Assembly: GCA_019348495.1 (NCBI GenBank)
Contig: JAHWJI010000006.1
Coordinates: forward strand, 1 to 47,106
Length of the DNA stretch: 47,106 nucleotides
Direction of reading: 5' to 3'
Origin: Actinomycetota bacterium
GTDB taxonomy: Bacteria; Actinomycetota; Acidimicrobiia; Acidimicrobiales; CADCSY01
Numbering within the stretch: position 1 is the stretch's first letter; each line of letters begins with the position of its first letter. This document shows positions 17,741 through 25,453 of the stretch, piece by piece. The notes beneath the pieces were generated by a model. It worked only from the letters and a program-made list of their open reading frames with translations. It had not been told where the DNA came from and did not search any database. The translations under genes were made by a program, and so were the position numbers.

Positions 17741-19486
17741 TCAACCGTGGATGCGGGCCACCGACGCCGACACCACCGCCGGGGGCAACAGATCGGGCTG
17801 TTCGACCACACGGTCGGCGGCCGGGTCGGGCAGGCCCGCCACCCTGGCCATCTCGGCCACGGTGAGGGTCTCGGAGTGCACCAGGTGCTCGGCCACCGCC
17901 ACCAGGCGATGGGCGTTGTCGCGCAGGATCGACCGCGCCGCCTGCTCGGCCTGGGACAACAACTTGGCCACGCCCGGCTCCGAGCGGCTCTCGGTGCGGG
18001 AACGGGTGACGGCGTCGTCGTCCCGGCCGGCCAGCTCGAAGCGCCCGGTCATGGCCCAGCGCTCCACCATCTTGCGGGCCAGCTTGGCTGCGTCGTCGAG
18101 GTCGTCCTCCGAGCGGGTGCTGGGCTCGCCGAAGGTGGCCACCTCCGCGGCCCGGCCGCCCAGCAGGACGATGAGCTGGGCCATGAGCTCGCGCTTGGTC
18201 AGGGTCTTGCGGTCGTCGCCGAAGGACCACGCCGACTTCTCGCTCGAGGCGGCGCGGGGCACGATCGAGACCCGGGGCGGGAGCTTGACGTTCTTGATCA
18301 GCAGCGACAGCAGGGCGTGGCCGGCCTCGTGGTAGGCGATCAGTCGCTTCTCGTCCTCGTGGATGAGCCGGGAGCTACGAGCGCCACCCGAGACGCGGGC
18401 CACCGCCTCCTCGATCTCGTCGGCGGTGATCTTGGTGCGGTGCTTCCTGGCGGCCAGCAACGACGCCTCGTTGATGATGTTGGCCAGCTCGGCCCCGCTC
18501 AGCCCGGTGGTCTGGCTGGCGACCTCGGGCCAGTCGACCTGGCGCGACATCGGTCGCCGGGAGGCGTAGAGGCGAAGGATGGCCAGGCGGCCGGCGTAGT
18601 CGGGACGGTCGATGTGGATGCGGCGGTCGAAGCGCCCGGGGCGCACCAGGGCAGGGTCGAGCAGCTCGGGGCGGTTGGTGGCGCCGAGGATGAGCACGCC
18701 CGAGGACGAGGCGAAGCCGTCGAGCTCGACCAGGAGCTGGTTGAGGGTGTGGTCGAACTCCCGCTCACCGTTGCCCCCCCCGCTGCGCTTGAGGCCGATG
18801 GCGTCGAGCTCGTCGATGAAGACGATGGCCGGTTCGTCCTGGCCCTTGGCCTCCTCGAACAGCGAGCGGATGCGGGCCGCCCCCAGACCGACGTACTGCT
18901 CGACGAAGCTGGACGCCGAGACGAAGTAGAAGGGCACCCCGGCCTCGCCGGCCAGAGCCCGGGCCAGCAGGGTCTTGCCGTTGCCCGGATGGCCGCACAA
19001 CAGGATTCCCTTGGGCAGCTCGGCCCCCAGCGCCCGGAAGCGATCGGGATCGGCCAGGTACTCCTTCACCTCGCGCAGCTCCTCGATGGCCTCGTCGAGC
19101 CCGGCCACGTCGGCGAAGGTCACCGGCGGGCCGTCGAGCGTGGAGGCCTCCGAGAACACCGCCGCGGTGGACGCCGGCATCTCCGCCGGCACCGCCCCCG
19201 CCACCTTGCCCCGGGCGGGCCCCGCCCTGTCGGTCCCGGGCCGGGCGAACGGCACGGACGGCCGGGCCCGCCCCGCCGGGCGCTTACCCACCTTGGACGC
19301 CATCTCCTGGCGGCCGAGCACCCGGGTGGCGTCCTCGGCCACTGCCGGCGGTACGGCACCGGCCCGGGCCTCGAGGGCCCTACGGGTGTTGTGGCGCGTC
19401 AGGTACAGGGTCAGTCCCAGGACCGCGGCGATGGCCGCCACCGCGGCCAGGAAGGCCGGGTGCAGCAAGATCTCAGTAGTGCTCAT
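17741..19486 (-). CDS. ftsH: FtsH-like AAA+ zinc metalloprotease with a single N-terminal TM
   Basis: 581 residues. One membrane helix (FLAAVAAIAAVLGLTLYL, about 12-29), a Pro/Ala/Arg-rich linker to about 110, then the AAA domain: FADVAGLDEAIEELREVKEYL, Walker A GHPGNGKTLLA (family usually GPPGTGKT), Walker B AIVFIDELDAIG, ATNRPELLDPALVRPGRFDR, and sensor GLSGAELANIINEASLLAAR. The M41 peptidase domain has the zinc site AYHEAGHALL and a later acidic stretch SEDDLDDAAKLARKMV. Unlike standard FtsH there is no second TM or extracytoplasmic domain. I start at the ATG 19486; the track start adds an unlikely 22 residues. TACTGT (19536-19541) is a possible -10. Likely a membrane-tethered protease; its substrates are unknown. 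Confidence 0.88.
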   Translation of the reverse strand: MSTTEILLHPAFLAAVAAIAAVLGLTLYLTRHNTRRALEARAGAVPPAVAEDATRVLGRQEMASKVGKRPAGRARPSVPFARPGTDRAGPARGKVAGAVPAEMPASTAAVFSEASTLDGPPVTFADVAGLDEAIEELREVKEYLADPDRFRALGAELPKGILLCGHPGNGKTLLARALAGEAGVPFYFVSASSFVEQYVGLGAARIRSLFEEAKGQDEPAIVFIDELDAIGLKRSGGGNGEREFDHTLNQLLVELDGFASSSGVLILGATNRPELLDPALVRPGRFDRRIHIDRPDYAGRLAILRLYASRRPMSRQVDWPEVASQTTGLSGAELANIINEASLLAARKHRTKITADEIEEAVARVSGGARSSRLIHEDEKRLIAYHEAGHALLSLLIKNVKLPPRVSIVPRAASSEKSAWSFGDDRKTLTKRELMAQLIVLLGGRAAEVATFGEPSTRSEDDLDDAAKLARKMVERWAMTGRFELAGRDDDAVTRSRTESRSEPGVAKLLSQAEQAARSILRDNAHRLVAVAEHLVHSETLTVAEMARVAGLPDPAADRVVEQPDLLPPAVVSASVARIHG

Positions 19487-19559
19487 TACGGAGGGCACCT
19501 CGAATCGACCGATTTGCACTCCAGCCCGCCCGCACAGTAGCGCTACCGGCACGCACCGT

Positions 19560-20861
19560 TCAAGACGGACCCCCCGGCGACGCGCTGTGGGTGTCGAGGA
19601 GGCGCAGGCGCAGCACGTCGAAGGCAGAGACGGCGGCGTTCTGGCGGATCACCGTGCGGTCGCCGGCCAGGCGCAGGTGGGCGACATCGGTGTCGCCGTG
19701 CAGGTACAGCCCCACGAAGACCGTTCCCACGGGCATGTCGTCCTGGGTCTCGGGGCCGGCCACCCCCGTGACCGCCAGCCCGGCGTCGGCCCCCAGCACC
19801 CGAGCGGCCCCCTCGGCCATGGCCCGGGCCGCGACCTCCGAGACCACCGGCCCCTTCGGAACGTCCAAGAGGTCGAACTTGACCTCGCTGGCGTAGGAGA
19901 CGATCCCACCCCGCAACCAGGCGCTCGAGCCGGGCACGTCGGTGCAGCGCGAGGCGATGAGCCCCCCCGTCATCGACTCGGCCAGCGCCAGGTGGAGACC
20001 GGCGGCCTGCAGCATCCCGCCCACCACCGCCTCCATCGTCGTGCCGTCGCATGCGAAGACGCTGCGTCCGAGGAGGGCCCGCACCGCCGCCTCCTCGGTG
20101 TCGAGGACGACCGCCGCCTCCTCGACGGTCCCGGACCTGGCTGTGATACGCACCTTGACGCCCTCCATCCCGCCGGCCAGGAAGGCGATGGTGGGGTTGC
20201 CGGCGGCGTCGAGGGCTTCGAGGCGAGGTGCCAGGCGCTCGGCCAGGGCCGACTCGGCCACACCCCAGGTGTGCAGCACCCGGCTGACGATGGAGGACCG
20301 TCCGCCCATGCGGGCCTGAAGGTCGGGGATGACGGCCCTGGTCACCATCTCGGTCATCTCGCGGGGTACGCCGGGCACCGCGTAGACGACCTGGGACGAT
20401 ACCGGTGACGTCGCCTCCGGCGAGCCACCAGGGGCAGGGACGGGACAGATCAGTCCGGGGGCGGTGCCGCGGCGCTGCTCGATGACACCGGCCCCGACCG
20501 GCACGTCGGCCTGGCGCTCGTTGCTGGGCGGCATCGTCCGACCGCGCTGGTCGAACAGCTCCCGGATGCGGGCCAGCACCGCGTCGTCCCGCACCAACTC
20601 GACGCCGAGGAACGCGGCCAGCGCCTCGCGGGTGACGTCGTCGGGGGTGGGGCCGAGGCCACCGCAGACGACGACCGCGTCGCTGCGCTCCAGGGCGAGC
20701 CGCAGGGCGGCCCCGATCCGCTCGACGTTGTCGCCCACCCGGGTCTGGTAGAAGACGTCGACCCCGGCCAGGGCCAGGTGCTGTGCGATCCAGGCGGAGT
20801 TGGTGTCGACCACGTCACCGAGCAGCAGCTCGGTGCCCACGGCGACGACCTCAACCTGCAT
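19560..20861 (-). CDS. cinA: CinA-family protein (competence/damage-inducible, nicotinamide-nucleotide amidase)
   Basis: 433 residues, the full two-domain form. The N-terminal MoCF-like/COG1058 domain shows VEVVAVGTELLLGDVVDTN, GGLGPTPDDVTREALA and YAVPGVPREMTEM. The C-terminal CinA amidase domain (about 270 on) shows LALAESMTGGLIASRCTDVPGSSAW, GIVSYASEVKFDLL and GLAVTGVAGPE. It may deamidate NMN for NAD recycling and in pathogens is linked to drug tolerance; here this is only a family role. ATG 20861 overlaps the pgsA stop by 11 bases. The order pgsA-cinA-...-recA is common in bacteria. Confidence 0.95.
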   Translation of the reverse strand: MQVEVVAVGTELLLGDVVDTNSAWIAQHLALAGVDVFYQTRVGDNVERIGAALRLALERSDAVVVCGGLGPTPDDVTREALAAFLGVELVRDDAVLARIRELFDQRGRTMPPSNERQADVPVGAGVIEQRRGTAPGLICPVPAPGGSPEATSPVSSQVVYAVPGVPREMTEMVTRAVIPDLQARMGGRSSIVSRVLHTWGVAESALAERLAPRLEALDAAGNPTIAFLAGGMEGVKVRITARSGTVEEAAVVLDTEEAAVRALLGRSVFACDGTTMEAVVGGMLQAAGLHLALAESMTGGLIASRCTDVPGSSAWLRGGIVSYASEVKFDLLDVPKGPVVSEVAARAMAEGAARVLGADAGLAVTGVAGPETQDDMPVGTVFVGLYLHGDTDVAHLRLAGDRTVIRQNAAVSAFDVLRLRLLDTHSASPGGPS

Positions 20862-21444
20862 CCGTTGCCACCTCCGTCGTTCCGTCGATGACGCTTCGCA
20901 GCCGGGCGGCCCGGGTGCCGTCACGCAGGTACTGGACGCCGCTGCCCAGGGTGAGGGCCACCGCCACCCAAAGGACCACCCGGGCCAACCACGGTGTCCG
21001 CCGGGTGGCGATCGGCGCCAGCGCCAGGCCGACGGCCACAGCCTGGACCGCCGTCTTGGCCTTGGCCGAGCGCCGGGCGGGGATGGACACGCCCCGGCGT
21101 CCCACCCAGCTCCGGTAGCCGCTCATGGTCACCTCTCGTGCGGTGATCAGGCCTACCGGGACCCACCCGAACGCACCCCGCGCCGCCAGGGTGACCATGG
21201 CCCCGAGCACCAGGAGCTTGTCGGCCAGCGGGTCGAGGAAGGCGCCGGAGCGGGTGGTGCCGTAGCGCCGGGCGAGGTAGCCGTCGATGCCGTCGCTGGC
21301 CGCAAGAGTGATCCACAGGGCCAGGGCCGGATAGGACGCCCCCGAACCGCCGATGACGAGCAGCAGCACCGGGGTGAAGGCGGCCCGGGCCACGGTGACG
21401 CCGTTGGCCGGCGTGACCAACGCCGAGGGCCCGAAGGCTCTCAC
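20851..21444 (-). CDS. pgsA: CDP-alcohol phosphatidyltransferase (phosphatidylglycerophosphate synthase)
   Basis: 197 residues, integral membrane enzyme. The CDP-alcohol phosphotransferase signature D-G-x-x-A-R...G...D...D is seen in DGIDGYLARRYGTTRSGAFLDPLADK. Hydrophobic helices flank it (TPVLLLVIGG, LALWITLAAS, LLVLGAMVTLAA, AVQAVAVGLALAP, VVLWVAVALTLGSG). Probably makes phosphatidylglycerophosphate from CDP-diacylglycerol and glycerol-3-phosphate. GTG 21444 overlaps the rimO stop (GTGA). The long ORF-track extension belongs to rimO's shadow frame. Confidence 0.93.
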   Translation of the reverse strand: MRAFGPSALVTPANGVTVARAAFTPVLLLVIGGSGASYPALALWITLAASDGIDGYLARRYGTTRSGAFLDPLADKLLVLGAMVTLAARGAFGWVPVGLITAREVTMSGYRSWVGRRGVSIPARRSAKAKTAVQAVAVGLALAPIATRRTPWLARVVLWVAVALTLGSGVQYLRDGTRAARLRSVIDGTTEVATDAG

Positions 21445-22757
21445 CCGTGCGCCGGCGTCGATCCGCCACCGCCGACGAGGACATCGGCGTCGGCGACGAG
21501 GTCGGGACCGAGGGCGCCGCCGACCCGGACAGTGGCCAACTCGCCGACCGCCAGCGTCACGGGCACCTGCACGATGCCGTCGATCTCCGGCGCTTCCCGG
21601 TAGGTGCGGCCCACCCCGGGCCGGTCGACCAGCACCTCGACGTCGAGCCCCACCAGGGCGTCGCGCCCCTCGGCGGTGATGGCGTCCTGGCGCAGGCGGC
21701 ACTCGCCCAGGCGCTCGGCCACCAGCGCCGGGGCGACCCGACGGTCGAGAGCGGCGGCGTGGGTGCCCTCCTCGGGCGACCAGGCGAAGAAGCCGCACCA
21801 GTCGAGGCGGGCCGCCTCCAGGAAGTCCAGGAGAGCGTCGTGGTCGTCCTCGGTCTCGCCCGGGTAGCCGATGATGAAGTTGGACCGAAAGGCTGCCTCC
21901 GGCTGGCGCCGTCGGATGTCGTCCATGCGGGCCAAGAAGCGTTCGCCGTCACCCCAGCGGCGCATGGCCCGCAGCAGGGGTCGGGAGACGTGTTGGAGCG
22001 ACAGGTCGAAGTAGGGCACCCCGGTAGCGCAGATGGCCTCGACCAGCCCGTCGGTGAGGTCCGAGGGATACAGGTAGAGCAGGCGCACCCGCTCGACCCG
22101 CTCGGCCACCGCCTCCACCAGCCTCACGATGCGCCGGTCTCCCCGCCCCTGGTCGCGCCCGTAGGCGGCCAGGTCCTGGGCCACCAGCACGATCTCCCGG
22201 ACACCGGCACCCAGCGCCTCCACCTCGCGCAGGATCGACTCGACGCTGCGGCTGCGCTGCGGGCCCCGGAACGAGGGGATGGCGCAGAACCCACAGGCCC
22301 GATCGCACCCCTCGGCCACCTTGACGTAGGCCCAGGGGGCCGCAGCCGGAGGCCGGGGCAACTCGAGGAGGTCGAAGGAGGGCACGGCCCGCCCGCCCCC
22401 ACGGCGGCCCCCACGACCGCCCCCACGGCGGCCGAGGTGCACGGGGACCCCGAAGCCGACAACGGCGTCGACCTCGGGCAGGGCGAGGGCCAACTCCTCG
22501 CCGTAGCGCTCGGCCAGACAGCCCGTGACCACCACCTCGGACCCGGGTCGGCGGGCGCCGGCCAGGGCCAGCACGGTGTCGAGCGACTCGGCCCGGGCCT
22601 CCTCCACAAAGGCGCAGGTGTTGACCACCACCAGGTCGGCGTCGGTGGGCGCCGGAGCGGCCACCAGGCCGTCGGCCACCAGGGTGCCGGTCAGCTTGTC
22701 GGAGTCGACCTGGTTCTTGGCGCAGCCGAGCGTCTCCACCCAGAAGCTCCTCGGCAC
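21441..22757 (-). CDS. rimO: Ribosomal protein uS12 methylthiotransferase
   Basis: 438 residues. Radical-SAM enzyme that methylthiolates an Asp of ribosomal protein S12. N-terminal cluster cysteines lie in TLGCAKNQVDSD, VNTCAFVEEA and VTGCLAERYG; the radical-SAM motif is GCDRACGFCAIPSFRG; RLLYLYPSDL, PYFDLSLQHVS and NFIIGYPGETE are RimO-typical, and a TRAM domain ends it. A Gly/Arg-rich insertion (residues 109-123, GRRGGGRGGRRGGGR) lies between the first two domains. GTG start with TAAGGT six bases upstream suggests a leaderless promoter for rimO-pgsA-cinA. Confidence 0.96.
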   Translation of the reverse strand: MPRSFWVETLGCAKNQVDSDKLTGTLVADGLVAAPAPTDADLVVVNTCAFVEEARAESLDTVLALAGARRPGSEVVVTGCLAERYGEELALALPEVDAVVGFGVPVHLGRRGGGRGGRRGGGRAVPSFDLLELPRPPAAAPWAYVKVAEGCDRACGFCAIPSFRGPQRSRSVESILREVEALGAGVREIVLVAQDLAAYGRDQGRGDRRIVRLVEAVAERVERVRLLYLYPSDLTDGLVEAICATGVPYFDLSLQHVSRPLLRAMRRWGDGERFLARMDDIRRRQPEAAFRSNFIIGYPGETEDDHDALLDFLEAARLDWCGFFAWSPEEGTHAAALDRRVAPALVAERLGECRLRQDAITAEGRDALVGLDVEVLVDRPGVGRTYREAPEIDGIVQVPVTLAVGELATVRVGGALGPDLVADADVLVGGGGSTPAHG

Positions 22758-22763
22758 GGCGAC

Positions 22764-22769
22764 ACCTTA
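22764..22769 (-). promoter_or_regulatory. Candidate -10 of leaderless rimO transcript (TAAGGT)
   Basis: TAAGGT lies six bases upstream of the rimO GTG; no ribosome-binding site is seen. Confidence 0.5.
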
Positions 22770-22853
22770 CCGTCGCCGGTGGGCACCCCTCGTGGGAGGG
22801 GCACGGACCGGCGCTCCACCTCACCGGCGAAGGCAGCGACCCCCGCCGTGGAC

Positions 22854-22898
22854 TCTCGTGGGCGTGAGTGCCGTCTTCCGGAAGTTGCGCCCACGAGA
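22854..22898. repeat. Long perfect hairpin in the ftsK-rimO gap
   Basis: TCTCGTGGGCG (22854-22864) pairs perfectly with CGCCCACGAGA (22888-22898). The 23-nt interval holds a second palindrome, CTTCCGGAAG. It begins 15 bases after the ftsK stop, but no T-run follows on either strand, so it may be a terminator, an RNA structure or a copy of a dispersed palindromic element. Confidence 0.65.
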
Positions 22899-22913
22899 TG
22901 ACACCCGGTGGGC

Positions 22914-25322
22914 TCAGCGGTCGTCGCCGCCCTGGAGGTCGTCGAGCTCGGCGGGGGTCATGAGCACGTCGCGGGCCTTGGAGCCGGTGGAGGGCCCGAC
23001 CACGCCCCGCTGCTCGAGCAGGTCCATGAGTCGCCCGGCCCGGGCGAAGCCGACCCGGAGCTTGCGCTGGAGCATGGAGGTGGAGCCGAGCTGGGAGCGC
23101 ACCACCAGGTCCATGGCCTGGCGGCACAGCTCGTCGTCGTCGTCCTCGGCCCCCGCCTCGCCGACCGTCCCCCCGGCGGGATGGTCGTCCTCGAGCCCGA
23201 CGGTGGAGACCACCGACGGCGACTGGCGCCGCCAGTGGGCCACCACCTTGTGGACCTCGTCCTCGCCCACCCAGGCCCCCTGGATGCGACGGGCGCTCGA
23301 GGACGTGGCCCCCAACAGCAACATGTCGCCCTGGCCCACCAGCCGCTCGGCGCCGGCCTGGTCGAGGATCACCCGGCTGTCGGCCAGGCTCGACACGGCG
23401 AAGGCCAGCCGGGCCGGGATGTTGGCCTTGATGACCCCGGTGATGACGTTGACCGACGGGCGTTGGGTGGCGATGACCAGGTGGATGCCCACGGCCCGGG
23501 CCTTCTGGGCGATGCGACAGATCGACTCCTCCACGTCGCGGGCGGCGACCATCATCAGGTCGTTGAGCTCGTCGACGACCACGATGATGAACGGCAGGCG
23601 GGTGTGCAGCGTCTCGCCCGGGTCGTCCACCCCCTCCACCCGGGGATCCCTGCGCAGCTCGCCGCGGTCGAAGGCGGCGTTGTAGCCGGTGATGTCGCGC
23701 ACCCCGACCTCGGAGAGCAGGTCGTAGCGACGCTCCATCTCCCTGACCGCCCAGGCCAGGGCGTTGGCCGCCTTCTTGGGATCGACGACCACCGGCGCCA
23801 GCAGGTGGGGCACGCCGCCGTACTGGCCCAGCTCGACCCGCTTGGGGTCGACCAGGATGAGGCGGACCTGGTCGGGGGTGCTGCGCACCAGGATGGACGT
23901 GAGCACGCTGTTGATGCAGCTCGACTTGCCAGCACCCGTGGCCCCGGCGATGAGCAGGTGGGGCATGTCGGCCAGGTTGGCCAGCACCGCCCGACCGCTG
24001 ATGTCGCGCCCCACCGCCACCTCGCAGGCATGCAGCGCCCGGTGCGCCTCCTCGCTGGCCAGGATGTCGCCCACCGCCACCAGCTGGCGCTGCTGGTTGG
24101 GGACCTCGACACCGATGGCCGACCGGCCGGGGATGGGGGCCAGGATGCGCACGTCGGGCGAGGCCATGGCGTAGGCGATGTCTCGGTGCAACGACGTGAC
24201 CCGGGCCACCTTGACCCCGGGACCGAGCTCCAGCTCGTAGCGGGTGACGGTGGGGCCCACCGCCATGCCCACCAGGCGGGTCTCCACCCCGTGGGCGGCC
24301 AGGGCGTGCTCGAGGGTGCGCCCGGCCTGTTCCACCAGACGACGGTCGATCTCCTGGGCCGGGGTGCGGGCCAGCAGCGACAGGGGAGGGAGCTTCCACG
24401 GCCCCCGCTCGGCCGCGGGCCCGAGATCGATGGCGAGCTGTTCGGCGTCGTCGGGCGGCCTCACCACGGGCGGGTGGGTCCGAAGCCCGGGTTGGGTGGG
24501 ATCGAGATCGTGGGGGGTGGTCGCGTGGGCGACGGTCGCCTCGGCCAAGGGCGGGTCGTCGACGGCCGCGTCGAAGAGCACGGGAGGCGGACGGGTGTCG
24601 ATCGCCGTGGCCGGGACCCCGGCTGCATCCGACCCTGCCGGCGCGTGGGACACCGTCGTGAGCCAGTGGACCCCCCGGCGTAGGCCATCCACCGCCGGTC
24701 GGGTGGCGTCAGCGAACCAACGGCCCGCGGTGGCCAGGTGGTCGGCGGCGGTGCGCACGGTCGTGGCCGTCACCACCAGCACGGCGGCGCCCACCAGGGC
24801 GACGAGGACCACGCCCGCTCCCCACGGCGACAGCAGTGCCTTCAGTGGGGTGGCCACTCCCCGGCCCAGCCCGCCCCCGAGGCCGTCCTCGAGGAGATGG
24901 AACAACCCGTTGCCGGCGACGAGGGCCAGGGCCAGACCGGCGGCGACGCGCGAGGTGGCGTCGCCGGAACGGCCCCGGATCAACAGGGCGCCGACCCAGA
25001 CCTGGGCCAGGGGTAGGGCGAAGCGGGCCACACCCGCCAGCGAGTCGAGGCCTTCGTCGACGGCGCGGCCGGCAGGCCCACCCACGTCGGCCCAGGTGCC
25101 CAGGGCCACGAGGACCCCGGCCACCACCAGCACCGCACCCCACAGGTCGCCCCGGCCCAGGCCCCGGCGGACGACGTCGACCCGGGCTCGGCGCCGCCGG
25201 CTGGCCTCGCGCTTGGCCTTGTTCCTGGCGCTCCTGGCCGCCGCGGTGGGGGCGCCCTTCTTCAGGTGGCGAGCCGGGGGCCGCTTCCGGGCCGGCGGCC
25301 GTTGTCGAGTAGCAGTAGCCAC
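22914..25322 (-). CDS. ftsK: FtsK/SpoIIIE-type DNA translocase
   Basis: 802 residues from the chosen GTG. Pumps chromosome ends through the closing septum and activates XerCD. The N-terminus is Lys/Arg-rich; several membrane helices follow (about 60-260: GAVLVVAGVLVALGTWA, FALPLAQVWVGALLI, GVVLVALVGAAVLVVTATT). The motor has GPTVTRYELELGPGVKV, GRDISGRAVLANLADMPHLLIAGATGAGKSS (Walker A), LILVDPKRVEL, FIIVVVDELNDLMM (Walker B) and VIATQRPSVNVITG. The C-terminal gamma winged helix is GSTSMLQRKLRVGFARAGRLMDLLE. Start uncertain: GTG 25322 has TAGCGT ten bases upstream; GTG 25421 would add 33 residues and has AGAAGG before it, but overlaps the hairpin after rnj. Confidence 0.95.
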   Translation of the reverse strand: MATATRQRPPARKRPPARHLKKGAPTAAARSARNKAKREASRRRRARVDVVRRGLGRGDLWGAVLVVAGVLVALGTWADVGGPAGRAVDEGLDSLAGVARFALPLAQVWVGALLIRGRSGDATSRVAAGLALALVAGNGLFHLLEDGLGGGLGRGVATPLKALLSPWGAGVVLVALVGAAVLVVTATTVRTAADHLATAGRWFADATRPAVDGLRRGVHWLTTVSHAPAGSDAAGVPATAIDTRPPPVLFDAAVDDPPLAEATVAHATTPHDLDPTQPGLRTHPPVVRPPDDAEQLAIDLGPAAERGPWKLPPLSLLARTPAQEIDRRLVEQAGRTLEHALAAHGVETRLVGMAVGPTVTRYELELGPGVKVARVTSLHRDIAYAMASPDVRILAPIPGRSAIGVEVPNQQRQLVAVGDILASEEAHRALHACEVAVGRDISGRAVLANLADMPHLLIAGATGAGKSSCINSVLTSILVRSTPDQVRLILVDPKRVELGQYGGVPHLLAPVVVDPKKAANALAWAVREMERRYDLLSEVGVRDITGYNAAFDRGELRRDPRVEGVDDPGETLHTRLPFIIVVVDELNDLMMVAARDVEESICRIAQKARAVGIHLVIATQRPSVNVITGVIKANIPARLAFAVSSLADSRVILDQAGAERLVGQGDMLLLGATSSSARRIQGAWVGEDEVHKVVAHWRRQSPSVVSTVGLEDDHPAGGTVGEAGAEDDDDELCRQAMDLVVRSQLGSTSMLQRKLRVGFARAGRLMDLLEQRGVVGPSTGSKARDVLMTPAELDDLQGGDDR

Positions 25323-25402
25323 AGTGGCAACAACGCTAACACCAGCAACAGGACAGGGGCGGTGAGCGCAGCCAGCCTGTCTGCTGTCGGAACCAATGAG
25401 CA

Positions 25403-25421
25403 GTGCCGCCAGAGGCGGCAC
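25403..25421. terminator. Hairpin after rnj
   Basis: GTGCCGCC-AGA-GGCGGCAC, a perfect 8-bp stem with 3-nt loop, 32 bases beyond the rnj stop. No T-run follows, so it may be a weak terminator or an RNA-processing element before ftsK. Confidence 0.45.
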
Positions 25422-25453
25422 CGTGCCCTTCTGGGCGAGGGAAGCGAGCCGGC

